Positions 1-8,500 of a DNA stretch of 10,310 nt are shown piece after piece. The notes under the pieces are model-generated. The model saw nothing but the letters and a program-made list of their open reading frames with translations. It was not told the DNA's origin and did no database searches. The DNA is taken from assembly GCA_002452515.1 (NCBI GenBank), contig DKEN01000062.1, forward strand, positions 1-10,310. The letters are read 5' to 3'. A program made the position numbers and the translations under genes. The stretch comes from Spartobacteria bacterium UBA6821. GTDB lineage: Bacteria > Verrucomicrobiota > Verrucomicrobiia > Chthoniobacterales > UBA6821. Within the stretch, counting starts at the first letter, position 1; every line of letters starts with the position of its first letter.

Positions 1-1825
1 GACTGGCGGGCATTTTCAGCTTGCGCCGGGAGCGCCAGGAGGAGGGACGTATTGCAACATCGAGATCCGGTACTCGCTGGGACGCGGGGAGAGCGGGATC
101 TACACGTATGCGATTTACAGCCATCCGACGGGGTACCCGGCGGGTGGAGTGGGCCCTGAGAGTCGGTACATTGTGCGGCCGAACCAGGCGTTTGACTGGG
201 TGACAGTGGATGCGGACCGAAATATGCTCGAGTGCGCTCCGACGGACTGGGGCACAGGGGTGGTAGTACACGCGAAGGAGCAGCGCATCCTGACTAATGG
301 GGTGTATAAGAACTCGGTGGAGCACAAGTACAGCTACTCGGGGGTGCAGTACAAGACGAAGGCTTACGGGTGGTCGAGCACGAAGGACCATGTGGGGATC
401 TGGTTCATCAACCCGACGATAGAGTACCTGAGCGGCGGCCCGTACAAGAACGAGCTGGACTGCCACTTTGGCGACAACGGGAATCCGACACCAATCATCC
501 TGGATTACTGGGAAGGCGGTCACTACGACACGGGTGCACGGTGCAGCGTGGCGGAGGGCGAGGAGTGGTCGAAGGTGGTAGGGCCGATTTTTGTGTATGT
601 GAATTCGCTGGAGAAACCGGCGACAACGACCGCGGGTGAACTGGCCACGCTGGAGGCAACCGCGGGGAACCCGATGGTGCCGGCGAGCTGGAAGAAGAAC
701 GCGACCGCGCTCTGGCAGGACGCGCTGGCCCAGGCGGAAAAGGAAAACATGAAGTGGCCGTATTCGTGGGTGAACGGGGTGGATTACCCGCACCTGAAGG
801 AGCGCGGGACGGTGACTGGGAAGCTCGTCTTAAACGATCCCCTGGCCCCGATACCGACGACGAAACTGCCGCATCTGATTGTCGGCCTGACCCATGTGGA
901 GGATGGCCCGGTGAGTTGGATCCACAATGCGAAGTATTACCAGTTTTGGAACGACGGGATGGAGGACGGGAGTTTCACGATCACGAAGGTGCGACCAGGG
1001 AACTACACGCTGCGGGCGTACGCAGACGGGGTGCTCGGGGAGTTTACGCAGGCTAACATCACCGTGGAGCCGGGGAAATCGCTGGACTTGGGGAAACTGG
1101 AGTGGAAGCCGGTGCGCTATGGGGCGCAACTGTGGGAGATCGGCTATCCGGATCACACCGGAGACAAATTTTTCAAGGGAGACGGGCCAAACTACTGGCT
1201 GTGGGGCTGGAACATGCGGTACGCGCTGCTGTTCCCGAACGACCTCACGTACACGATCGGGAAGAGCGACTACCGCAAGGACTGGTTTTTCGAGGAAGTG
1301 CCGCACGCGACGAATTTGTCATTTGTGAATCCGGCGGCGAAGGACCCGGCAAACCAGCCTTTTGGATGGGTGAAGGGGGAGACGCTGAGCCAGTACCCGC
1401 AGAGCAACACGCACGGGCCGTGGGCGATTTACGGAATGGGACGGGCGACGGTGTGGACGGTCAAGTTCAACATGGCGAAGCCAGCACAGGGGTACGCGGC
1501 GCTGCGCGTGGCGCTGGCGGGTGTGAACGCGATCAGCCAACTAGCGGTGACGTTGAACGGACAGAGCATCGGGGCGATCGGGGACGGCAGCAATGCGAAC
1601 AACGCGCCGCTGATAACGACGAATACGATCCGGTACAACTCGAACAAGGGGCTGTTGCAGGAGCGAACGCTGAGGTTTGACGCGGCGCTGCTAAAGCCGG
1701 GGGAAAACGCGATGACGTTCACGGTGCCCGCGGGCAATTTGCAGAGCGGGGTGGTGTGGGACTACCTGCGGCTGGAGTTGAACGAGAAGCACAAACTGGA
1801 CGGGACGCCGATTGCGGAGAGGTAG
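1..1825 (+). CDS. Rhamnogalacturonan lyase, polysaccharide lyase family 4 (5' partial)
   Basis: Lyases of this family cleave the rhamnose-galacturonate backbone of pectin rhamnogalacturonan I by beta-elimination, normally outside the cytoplasm. The frame is open from base 2, so the start and any signal peptide lie left of the window; 607 residues are visible. The GTG at 149 is internal, because homologous-looking sequence (IRYSLGRGESGIYTYAIYSH) precedes it. Three PL4 parts are seen: the end of the catalytic beta-sandwich (fragment residues 1 to about 205), with SGGPYK (Lys149) and GGHYDTG (His174), the latter my candidate for the catalytic histidine; an FnIII-like domain (about 268-371, starting at RGTVTGKL); and a carbohydrate-binding-like domain (about 374-596, starting at AQLWEIGYPD and ending VWDYLRLEL). 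The three-domain order is typical of the family. Codons end mostly in G or C, unlike the next gene. Catalytic residue assignments are inferred without an alignment; the family call is firm. Confidence 0.9.
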   Translation, partial: TGGHFQLAPGAPGGGTYCNIEIRYSLGRGESGIYTYAIYSHPTGYPAGGVGPESRYIVRPNQAFDWVTVDADRNMLECAPTDWGTGVVVHAKEQRILTNGVYKNSVEHKYSYSGVQYKTKAYGWSSTKDHVGIWFINPTIEYLSGGPYKNELDCHFGDNGNPTPIILDYWEGGHYDTGARCSVAEGEEWSKVVGPIFVYVNSLEKPATTTAGELATLEATAGNPMVPASWKKNATALWQDALAQAEKENMKWPYSWVNGVDYPHLKERGTVTGKLVLNDPLAPIPTTKLPHLIVGLTHVEDGPVSWIHNAKYYQFWNDGMEDGSFTITKVRPGNYTLRAYADGVLGEFTQANITVEPGKSLDLGKLEWKPVRYGAQLWEIGYPDHTGDKFFKGDGPNYWLWGWNMRYALLFPNDLTYTIGKSDYRKDWFFEEVPHATNLSFVNPAAKDPANQPFGWVKGETLSQYPQSNTHGPWAIYGMGRATVWTVKFNMAKPAQGYAALRVALAGVNAISQLAVTLNGQSIGAIGDGSNANNAPLITTNTIRYNSNKGLLQERTLRFDAALLKPGENAMTFTVPAGNLQSGVVWDYLRLELNEKHKLDGTPIAER

Positions 1826-1835
1826 CGGAGAGGAA
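1814..1835 (+). repeat. 11-bp tandem duplication spanning the lyase stop codon
   Basis: GCGGAGAGGTA (1814-1824) is followed directly by GCGGAGAGGAA (1825-1835), matching at 10 of 11 bases. The TAG stop of the lyase gene (1823-1825) sits on the junction. This looks like a small slippage duplication; no function is implied. Confidence 0.6.
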
Positions 1836-1889
1836 GCAACGCCGAAAAGTGAATGGTGCTCAAGTGTGCAAAACCAACCAGACTTCTTC

Positions 1890-1902
1890 CGCTTCTCAAG
1901 CG
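1890..1902 (-). other. Short inverted repeat between convergent genes
   Basis: CGCTT (1890-1894) and AAGCG (1898-1902) pair across a 3-base loop just past the stop of the glycosyltransferase gene and downstream of the lyase gene. No T-tract follows on either strand, so it is a poor intrinsic terminator. It is the only hairpin I found in the 80-bp convergent gap. Confidence 0.2.
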
Positions 1903-1905
1903 CCT

Positions 1906-3399
1906 CTAATCAGCCTCAATGTTTTTCAATTCATAAAGATCGAAATGCCCAACCGCATGCACAATGGCCGGGGGCAAGACCCTCGATAAGTTAAAGGGGA
2001 AAAAAGTGTAGACCAAGGGGCTTTTCGGTTTTGCGTCGTTGCTGTTCGCATTCATCGCAATCAGGACATTATAACCGCTTGGGAGGGGTGTCGGTTCGCC
2101 GTCTTTGTAGAGGAGTAACTGAAGATTCATTTTCTTATAAAAAAGCAGCTTCTGATTAACACTGGCGTTGTAGTAGACGAGCGTGGGCTTTCTGTAGTGA
2201 TCGTAAAGATAACGCCATCCGCCGATTTCAGTCGCGGCTGGTATGAGCAGGCTCAAGCACGCGAGGAGATTAATGATCCAAATAATGGCCACGATTTTTT
2301 TAAGATGAAGTGCAAACCAGTCGAATTGTCCGACAAGATCTGCTGTCACGACCATTAATATCAACGGTAAAAAACCTAACATCGGCATCAGAAACCGAAC
2401 TTCCTTGTGCCCGATGAGCACATGAAAGAGTACAAATAAACCGATGATGCTCGTTAGAACATCGCGGGGATACCTCACGAAATAGTAAAGAGTTGCCAGA
2501 ACAAAGAGGGGTCCGAATGGCAGATACATCGAAACCATGAAGATGTAGGAATACCAGGGAGATACTCCTGACCAACTGTCCATGATTCCTAGGGCGATAT
2601 TCTGATGATAATAGTTGTAGCTACTGCAAACCCATTTTCCGTAAAAACAATAATCCGAGTAGGTGTTAAAAATCAGAATGGAGACGACGATGCTGAAGGC
2701 AAGAAGCCACCATTCCCCTAGCCTGCGGTATTTGTAAGCTGGATAGAGAAGCCAAAGCATCAATCCCAAGATGGCAAACCCGATCTGGAATCGGCAGGAA
2801 AAGGAAAGTCCCAAAAGCAAACCCGCACCGATAATTCGTCTAATACTCAGATCTCCCAACTTTGCGAAAAGCAAACCAACTGCCAGCAGCAAAAAGTGAC
2901 CACAGATACTATCCGAGTTAAAGTGGGGGTTGGTGTAAAGAACGAGCCAACTGAAAAGACTGATCACGACAAACCACTCCTGAAATTGTGGTTTTACCCT
3001 AACAATAAAAGCCTTGCTAAAAACCAGGATCGAGAAAACTCCAAGCAACCCGCTTGATAAGTTAATGAGATAAGTTACTAGAAACGGGTTGACCTGTGAG
3101 GTGAAGAGACCCACAAAACGGTAAACAGCAACAACCATCCAAATCTGTATGGTGGGGCGCATCTGGCTGCCAAATTCAATGCGCAGATCTCCCTGGTTGA
3201 TAAATCCCAGTTTGTAACCCGCAAACTCGAAAATCTGTGAATATTCGTCCCCAGTGTTGTGGCCAAAATTTGTATAGCTGGTAATTGCCGTGATGATCGC
3301 CGCTAAGCAGACATACCAAAAATATCGCTTTCCTGTCGTGATAATAGAGAGTGCTTCTTTAAGCTGGATCAGAGGATATAAAATTGGGTTTTCTGTCAT
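1906..3399 (-). CDS. Alg9/PIG-B-like GT22 family glycosyltransferase, integral membrane (GT-C fold)
   Basis: A 497-residue membrane protein with about ten hydrophobic segments. GT22 enzymes are GT-C transferases that move a sugar, mannose in the known eukaryotic members, from a polyprenyl-phosphate donor to a lipid-linked or GPI-type acceptor on the far side of the membrane. Supporting marks: an acidic GDEYSQ motif (Asp51-Glu52) in the first outer loop after the first membrane segment, where GT-C enzymes carry their catalytic D/E; a YGKW segment (253-256) followed by YNYYHQNIALG; and HKEVRF (331-336) before hydrophobic segments, close to the HKE-RF signature of Alg9/PIG-B proteins. The start is ATG at 3397-3399; no strong ribosome site precedes it. 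The gene stands alone, convergent with the lyase and divergent from the efflux operon, so donor and acceptor cannot be read from context. It is more AT-rich than its neighbours (25 G+C of 60 at 2341-2400). The family is fairly sure; the sugar and substrate are unknown. Confidence 0.75.
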   Translation of the reverse strand: MTENPILYPLIQLKEALSIITTGKRYFWYVCLAAIITAITSYTNFGHNTGDEYSQIFEFAGYKLGFINQGDLRIEFGSQMRPTIQIWMVVAVYRFVGLFTSQVNPFLVTYLINLSSGLLGVFSILVFSKAFIVRVKPQFQEWFVVISLFSWLVLYTNPHFNSDSICGHFLLLAVGLLFAKLGDLSIRRIIGAGLLLGLSFSCRFQIGFAILGLMLWLLYPAYKYRRLGEWWLLAFSIVVSILIFNTYSDYCFYGKWVCSSYNYYHQNIALGIMDSWSGVSPWYSYIFMVSMYLPFGPLFVLATLYYFVRYPRDVLTSIIGLFVLFHVLIGHKEVRFLMPMLGFLPLILMVVTADLVGQFDWFALHLKKIVAIIWIINLLACLSLLIPAATEIGGWRYLYDHYRKPTLVYYNASVNQKLLFYKKMNLQLLLYKDGEPTPLPSGYNVLIAMNANSNDAKPKSPLVYTFFPFNLSRVLPPAIVHAVGHFDLYELKNIEAD

Positions 3400-3728
3400 A
3401 ACTTATCTTAAAAAGAACCATGATTTGAAGTGAGGTTTGCTTCCTAGCATCCCTTCAAAGCCATTCCCCTGCTGCGTTACTGGATTTATCAGCTTGAGGG
3501 ATTCGAAAGATTATAGCCCCCCCGAGTGAAGACACGGAATAGGGTGTTCACCCCATTTGAATCCGAAATCGTTCTCTGGGTATTCAGGATGACCCGCCTT
3601 AAGGTTCTTTGAGGATCTCTCAACAACCACCCTGCCATCCTCATTCCGACTTGATAACACCAGGCTTAATTTTTCGGTTTCCGGCGACGGTGTGCCAGGA
3701 AGCAGATTTTGCGATTTTCACTTTACAA
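3400..3728. other. Divergent intergenic region, no gene seen
   Basis: This region of about 330 bases separates the start of the glycosyltransferase gene from the TetR-led operon and must hold promoters for both directions. The plus frame into the regulator is open back to a TTG at 3609, but that stretch does not look like TetR sequence and no ribosome site supports an upstream start. Visible structure is limited: a run of seven C at 3517-3523, GGGTG-TT-CACCC at 3542-3553, and imperfect arms GGATTCGAAA (3499-3508) and TTTGAATCC (3556-3564), which could pair with one bulged base around it. I found no convincing sigma-70 promoter for the minus-strand gene and no small gene. Confidence 0.5.
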
Positions 3729-3750
3729 ATGACGAGTGACGATTTACGAT
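3722..3750 (+). promoter_or_regulatory. Candidate sigma-70-type promoter of the efflux operon
   Basis: TTTACA (3722-3727, 5 of 6 to the TTGACA consensus) and TACGAT (3745-3750, 4 of 6 to TATAAT) are separated by exactly 17 bases. Transcription would start near 3757. This would be upstream of a TTG start at 3765 but downstream of the ATG at 3729, so the promoter and the ATG start cannot both serve the same transcript. This is pattern matching only; single hexamer pairs occur by chance. Confidence 0.35.
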
Positions 3751-4361
3751 ATTCGTCACACAACTTGAAAATCAAAATCCATCGTCCCTCACGGGAACAG
3801 ACAAGAGAACTCATCCTTCAGAAATCAGAAGAGTTATTCCGGCACTTTGGCTTCGGGAAAACAACCGTCGCGGACATTGCCAAAGATCTCGATATGTCCA
3901 CGGCGAATATCTACAAGTTTTTCCCATCCAAGGAGGCAATAATTGAGGCAAGCGGCGAGCGGAATCTCAACGCAATGAAGGAATCCTTTTTAAGTGCTGA
4001 TAAATCAAGCAAGAGCGCCATCGAACGCATGGAAATCCTCGTCCTTACAATTTTTCGGGCACACCAGGATATTTTCAGGAACGAAAAGCAGGTTTACAAA
4101 TTAGTGCTCACCGCCAGGGAGGGAAATTGGGCCTGCGTACGGAATTTTCATGATTTCTTACTCCAGTCGATGACGGCGATTGTTGAGGTGGGGATGAAGA
4201 CTCATGAGTTTCGGACTGGGAATGCAGTCGCAACGGCAAAACTGCTCCTTAATTGTCTCCATCCAGCCCTGGATCCCCTGCTTTTAAGAGATCCTAGCTT
4301 GGACATGAATGAAAAGAGTGTTCGTGCGCAAGTCCGCTTTATTGGAAAAGCCCTCCAGTGA
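3729..4361 (+). CDS. TetR/AcrR-family transcriptional regulator of the efflux operon
   Basis: A 210-residue DNA-binding regulator, counted from the ATG at 3729. The N-terminal helix-turn-helix is typical: SEELFRHFGFGKTTVADIAK, then DMSTANIYKFFPSKEAIIEA (residues about 33-74). The C-terminal half (about 80-210) is the helical ligand and dimer domain; HQDIFRN, EGNWACV and NCLHPAL lie within it. It heads the operon: its TGA overlaps the GTG at 4358, which is in frame with the adaptor. It probably represses adaptor and pump until a pump substrate binds. The start is uncertain. ATG 3729 lacks a ribosome site and lies inside the promoter/operator-like elements. TTG 3765 would give 198 residues beginning LKIKIHRPS, still with the whole DNA-binding domain, and would place the operator upstream. 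The family is sure; the start and ligand are not. Confidence 0.88.
   Translation: MTSDDLRYSSHNLKIKIHRPSREQTRELILQKSEELFRHFGFGKTTVADIAKDLDMSTANIYKFFPSKEAIIEASGERNLNAMKESFLSADKSSKSAIERMEILVLTIFRAHQDIFRNEKQVYKLVLTAREGNWACVRNFHDFLLQSMTAIVEVGMKTHEFRTGNAVATAKLLLNCLHPALDPLLLRDPSLDMNEKSVRAQVRFIGKALQ
3736..3759. promoter_or_regulatory. Candidate TetR-type operator (24-bp interrupted palindrome)
   Basis: GTGACGA (3736-3742) and TCGTCAC (3753-3759) are perfect 7-base inverted arms around a 10-base spacer. An overlapping smaller palindrome ACGA-TAT-TCGT lies at 3746-3756, and TGACGA is also repeated directly at 3730-3735 and 3737-3742. The palindrome overlaps the promoter-like -10 hexamer and sits at the very 5' end of the TetR gene, where such regulators usually bind to repress their own operon. 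The size fits known TetR-family operators. Binding by this regulator is inferred. Confidence 0.45.
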
Positions 4362-4393
4362 CTTCATCCACCAGCTCCGAGAAATCCAAAACC

Positions 4394-5566
4394 ATGATTT
4401 TTAAGAAATTTCACCTGCCACTGCGATACAGCGTTGCCGTGCTTCCCCTCCTTTTCCTTCTCTCTGGCTGTGGCAAGTCAGGCTCTGGAATGCCTCCTGG
4501 CGGCATGACTCCGGAGGTCACCGTGGTGACACTTACCCCGCAGAGGGTGGAGATTACCACAGTGTTGCCGGGACGTACGTCCCCCTACCGGATTGCCGAC
4601 GTGCGTCCGCAAGTCAGTGGCATCATCCTGCAACGGATGTTTACGGAAGGGAGTGAAGTGAAGGAGGGCGAGCAACTCTACCAGATCGATCCGGCCCCCT
4701 ATGAAGCAGCTCTAGCGAATAGCCAGGGAGCCCTTGCCCACAATCAGGCGATTCTCACTTATGATAAAATCGCAGTGAACCGGGAAGAAAAATTGATTCA
4801 GAGCGACGTGATCAGTCAGGATGCTTTCGATCAGGCTGCTGCAAATTATACGCAGGCCATGGCGGATGTTGCGACAGGTCAAGCGGCAGTAAAAACCGCA
4901 CAAATCAACCTTGTCTATACCAAGGTGCTATCGCCGATTTCCGGACGCACGGGACGCTCTTCCGTAACCGAAGGGGCACTTGTCACCTCTCAGCAAACCA
5001 ACCCGCTGGTGACGGTGCAGCAGCTTGATCCCATCTACGTGGATATTACGGAACCCACCTCTGAATTACTCCGCCTTCAGCGTGAGCTGGCGAGTGGCCA
5101 GTTGCAGAAAGCCGGCACTAATGAGGCAGTTGCTCAACTCACTCTTGAAGACGGGAGCCCCTACGCGGAGGTGGGCAAGGTGCAGTTCTCAGAAGTCACC
5201 GTGGATCCGGGAACGGCTTCGGTAACACTCCGCGCCGTTTTTCCAAATCCCGAGCGTCAACTCTTACCCGGTATGTTTGTCCATGCCCTCCTTAAAGAGG
5301 GTTTCAATAATCAGGCCCTTCTCGTCCCCCAACAAGGGGTGACTCATAACCAACGTGGTGAGCCAACGGCTCTCGTGGTTGGAAACGACAATAAAGTCGA
5401 ATTGCGTCTCCTGAAAGCAGATCGACCCATTGGCGATAAATGGCTCGTAACCGAGGGCCTTCATCCGGGCGACAAGGTGATTGTTGAAGGCCTTCAGAAA
5501 ACCATGCCAGGAGCCACGGTGAAGCCTGTGGAGTTCTCCGCAGAAAATAGCACTCCCACACAATAA
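4394..5566 (+). CDS. RND efflux periplasmic adaptor (membrane fusion) lipoprotein, AcrA/MexA type
   Basis: This adaptor links an inner-membrane RND pump to an outer-membrane channel. From ATG 4394 it has 390 residues, close to AcrA/MexA. The start is chosen because it gives a clean lipoprotein signal: basic n-region MIFKKFHLPLR, hydrophobic core, lipobox LSGC with Cys26 as the lipid anchor. GAGAAA (4379-4384) lies 9 bases upstream. The alternative GTG at 4358 overlaps the regulator's stop and adds 12 polar residues. Domains in order: first half of the lipoyl domain (about 66-100, VRPQVSGIILQRMF); alpha-helical hairpin (about 101-170) with tip EKLIQSDVISQDAFD, resembling the channel-contacting RLxxxD motif; second lipoyl half (about 171-210, VLSPISGRTGRSSVTEGALV); beta-barrel (about 211-300); membrane-proximal domain (about 301-380, ending in VEGLQKTMPGATVKP). 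It lies between the regulator and the pump, ending 18 bases before the pump, so co-expression is very likely. Confidence 0.93.
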   Translation: MIFKKFHLPLRYSVAVLPLLFLLSGCGKSGSGMPPGGMTPEVTVVTLTPQRVEITTVLPGRTSPYRIADVRPQVSGIILQRMFTEGSEVKEGEQLYQIDPAPYEAALANSQGALAHNQAILTYDKIAVNREEKLIQSDVISQDAFDQAAANYTQAMADVATGQAAVKTAQINLVYTKVLSPISGRTGRSSVTEGALVTSQQTNPLVTVQQLDPIYVDITEPTSELLRLQRELASGQLQKAGTNEAVAQLTLEDGSPYAEVGKVQFSEVTVDPGTASVTLRAVFPNPERQLLPGMFVHALLKEGFNNQALLVPQQGVTHNQRGEPTALVVGNDNKVELRLLKADRPIGDKWLVTEGLHPGDKVIVEGLQKTMPGATVKPVEFSAENSTPTQ

Positions 5567-5570
5567 CTTT

Positions 5571-5574
5571 AGGA
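5571..5574 (+). promoter_or_regulatory. Ribosome binding site of the pump gene
   Basis: AGGA lies 10 bases before the ATG at 5585, in the 18-base gap after the adaptor stop. It supports this ATG as the pump start. The protein then begins [14 protein letters not shown], the standard N-terminus of RND pumps. Confidence 0.6.
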
Positions 5575-5584
5575 ATCTGGACCC

Positions 5585-8500
5585 ATGGTTCGTTTTTTCA
5601 TTGATCGCCCGATTTTTGCCTGGGTTATAGCACTGGTTCTCATGCTGGCCGGCACGCTGGCCATCAGGAGCCTGCCAGTGGCCCAGTACCCCAGTATTGC
5701 TCCTCCCGCCATTTCCATTTCGGTAGTCTATCCCGGAGCTTCTGCAGAGACGGTTCAGAGTACGGTGGTTCAGGTTATTGAGCAGCAACTCAGCGGCATT
5801 GATCATCTGCTCTATTTTTCCTCGGAGAGTGACAAGGACGGGAGCATGACGATTACGTTGAATTTTCAGCAAGGAACAGATCCAGACATCGCTCAGGTAC
5901 AGGTGCAGAACAAGCTGCAACTCGCCACCCCTCTCCTTCCACAGGAAGTCCAGCAACAGGGAATCCGTGTTGCAAAATCAACCAAGAACTTCCTGCTCGT
6001 TGTGGGGTTTGTCTCCGAGGATGGAAGCCTGAGTGCGGCAGATATCGCGGATTTTATTGCCTCGACTGTCCAGGACACTATCAGCCGCACACCCGGTGTC
6101 GGAGATTACCAACTCTTCGGGGCCCAGTATGCCATGCGGATCTGGATGGATCCCGGAAAACTCTATAATTACAGCCTGACACCTGCCGATGTGGCGACTG
6201 CCATCACAGCACAAAATGTACAGATTGCCTCCGGTGAAATCGGCGGACTCCCATCAGTCAAGGGACAACAACTCAACGCCACCGTGATCGGCCCTTCACG
6301 ATTGAAATCTCCCGAAGAGTTCGGAAACATTCTCCTGAAGGTTAACACGGACGGCTCCCAAGTACGTTTGCACGATGTGGCAAAAGTAGAACTTGGCCCG
6401 GAGTCCTATTCCTCCGAAGCCAAATACAATGGCAAACCGGCAGCCGGTCTTGCGGTGAAGCTTGCCAGTGGAGCCAACGCGCTTGAGACGGCGAAGGCTG
6501 TACGGGAGACCATCCATAGACTGGAACCCTTTTTCCCTCCTGGACTGAAAGCCATTTATCCTTTCGATACCACACCCTTTGTTCAGCTTTCCATTGAGGA
6601 AGTCGTGAAGACTCTGCTTGAAGCCATCGTGCTTGTCTTCCTCGTGATGTATCTCTTCCTACAGAACTTCCGGGCGACGTTGATCCCGACGATAGCCGTA
6701 CCAGTTGTCCTCCTCGGAACATTTGCCGTCCTTTCCGCAGCAGGGTATTCCATCAACACTCTCACCATGTTTGCCATGGTGCTGGCAATCGGACTTTTGG
6801 TGGATGATGCCATTGTGGTCGTCGAAAATGTGGAACGAGTGATGGCCGAAGAGGGCCTCTCCCCCAAAGAAGCAACTCGCAAGTCCATGGAACAGATTAC
6901 CGGGGCACTGGTGGGTATCGCCTTGGTGCTCTGTGCAGTCTTTGTGCCCATGGCCTTTTTCAGCGGTTCGACCGGAGTGATTTATCGACAGTTCTCCATC
7001 ACCATTGTCTCGGCCATGGTTCTTTCAGTGCTCGTTGCGCTGATTTTCACCCCCTCCCTCTGCGCGACGCTTCTCAAAGCCGCCCCCAAGGGGAATGGGG
7101 AGCATGCGGAACACCCGGAAAAGCGAGGATTCTTTGGATGGTTCAATCGGGGATTCCGCTTCGGGAACAAGAAATTTGAAAGTGGTGTCAGGCACATCTT
7201 GGGAAGAACTACCCGCTACCTGCTGATCTATCTTCTTATTGTCGCAGGAATGTGTGTTCTCTACGCCCGCCTACCAGGCTCCTTTTTGCCGGATGAAGAC
7301 CAGGGATTTATGTTTGCCCAGGTGACCACGCCCGTGGGAGCTACCGTGGAACGCACCTCCAAGGTTCTTGATACGGTGCGCGAGTATTTTCTGACTCAGG
7401 AAAAGGACTCGGTGGAGGGGGTCTTCACAGTCACCGGTTTCAGCTTTGGTGGGCATGGTCAAAGCTCGGGACTTGTTTTTATCAGACTCAAAGACTGGGC
7501 AGTCCGTCCGGGCGCCAAGAACCGTGTGCAGGCGATTGCCGCGCGTGCGATGGCCCATTTTGGAACGATCAAGGATGCCATGGCCTTTGCTTTTGCCCCG
7601 CCGGCAGTTTTTGAACTTGGTAATGCCTCCGGCTTTGACTTTGAACTGCTGGATCGAGCCAATTTGGGCCATGACAAGCTCATGGCAGCACGCAACCAAC
7701 TGCTTGGCATGGCGGCACAGGATCCCTCCCTCTTCGCCGTCCGCCCGAACGGACTTAACGACGAACCCCAATACCGGCTTGATATCGATCGCGAAAAGGC
7801 GAATGCCCTGGGTGTCACTACTGCGGACATCAATACCGTCCTCTCGGCAGCTTGGGGATCGGCCTATGTCAATGACTTCCTGGACCGGGGACGGGTAAAA
7901 AAAGTCTTCATCCAGGGAGATGCTCCCTCAAGGATGCTGCCAGACGACTTCGCAAAATGGTATGTCAAGAACTCTGCCGGGCAGATGGTTCCCTTCTCTG
8001 CCTTTTCCAAAGGCGTCTGGATCTATGGTTCCCCAAAGCTTGAGCGTTTCAATGGCGTCCCTTCCGCAGAAGTGCTTGGAATGCCTGCACCGGGGCTAAG
8101 CACAGGCACGGCGATGGCGGCCATGGAGAAACTTGCGAAAAAACTTCCGTTGGGAATCGATTATGAATGGACAGGACTCTCCTACGAAGAGCAGCGATCC
8201 GGATCTCAGGCTGGATCCCTCTACGCAATTTCCATGATGGTGGTTTTCCTCTGCCTTGCAGCACTCTATGAGAGCTGGTCGATTCCGCTGGCTGTCATTT
8301 TAATTGTTCCGCTGGGAGTGGTTGGGGTGATTCTTGCGACCTTGGGCAGAGGGCTCTCCAACGACATTTTCTTCCAGGTCGGTCTTTTGACGACGATTGG
8401 ACTCTCGGCAAAAAATGCCATTTTGATCGTCGAATTTGCCAAGAAAAACTACGAAGAAGGCACTCCCCTCATCGAGGCGACCGTCCATGCAGCCCATCAG

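Noticed and set aside
830..1680. Long alternative frames on both strands within the lyase gene
   Set aside because: GC-rich codon use of the lyase removes stops in the other frames; the Arg-rich translations look like shadows, and the lyase frame has clear family domains.
1890..1902. Inverted repeat as an intrinsic terminator for the glycosyltransferase or lyase
   Set aside because: The stem is only 5 bp with a 3-base loop and no adjacent T-run; kept only as a weak inverted-repeat note.
3609..3728. N-terminal extension of the TetR regulator from a TTG at 3609
   Set aside because: It adds 40 residues that do not resemble a TetR N-terminus, has no ribosome site, and would run through the intergenic promoter region.
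4358..4393. GTG start of the adaptor overlapping the regulator's stop codon
   Set aside because: It would put 12 polar residues before an otherwise ideal lipoprotein signal peptide; ATG 4394 fits better. Translational coupling through the overlap remains possible.
5264..5956. A 230-codon open frame on the minus strand across the adaptor-pump junction
   Set aside because: It is antisense to two strongly conserved genes, and its translation shows no recognisable domain. It is a by-product of codon bias.
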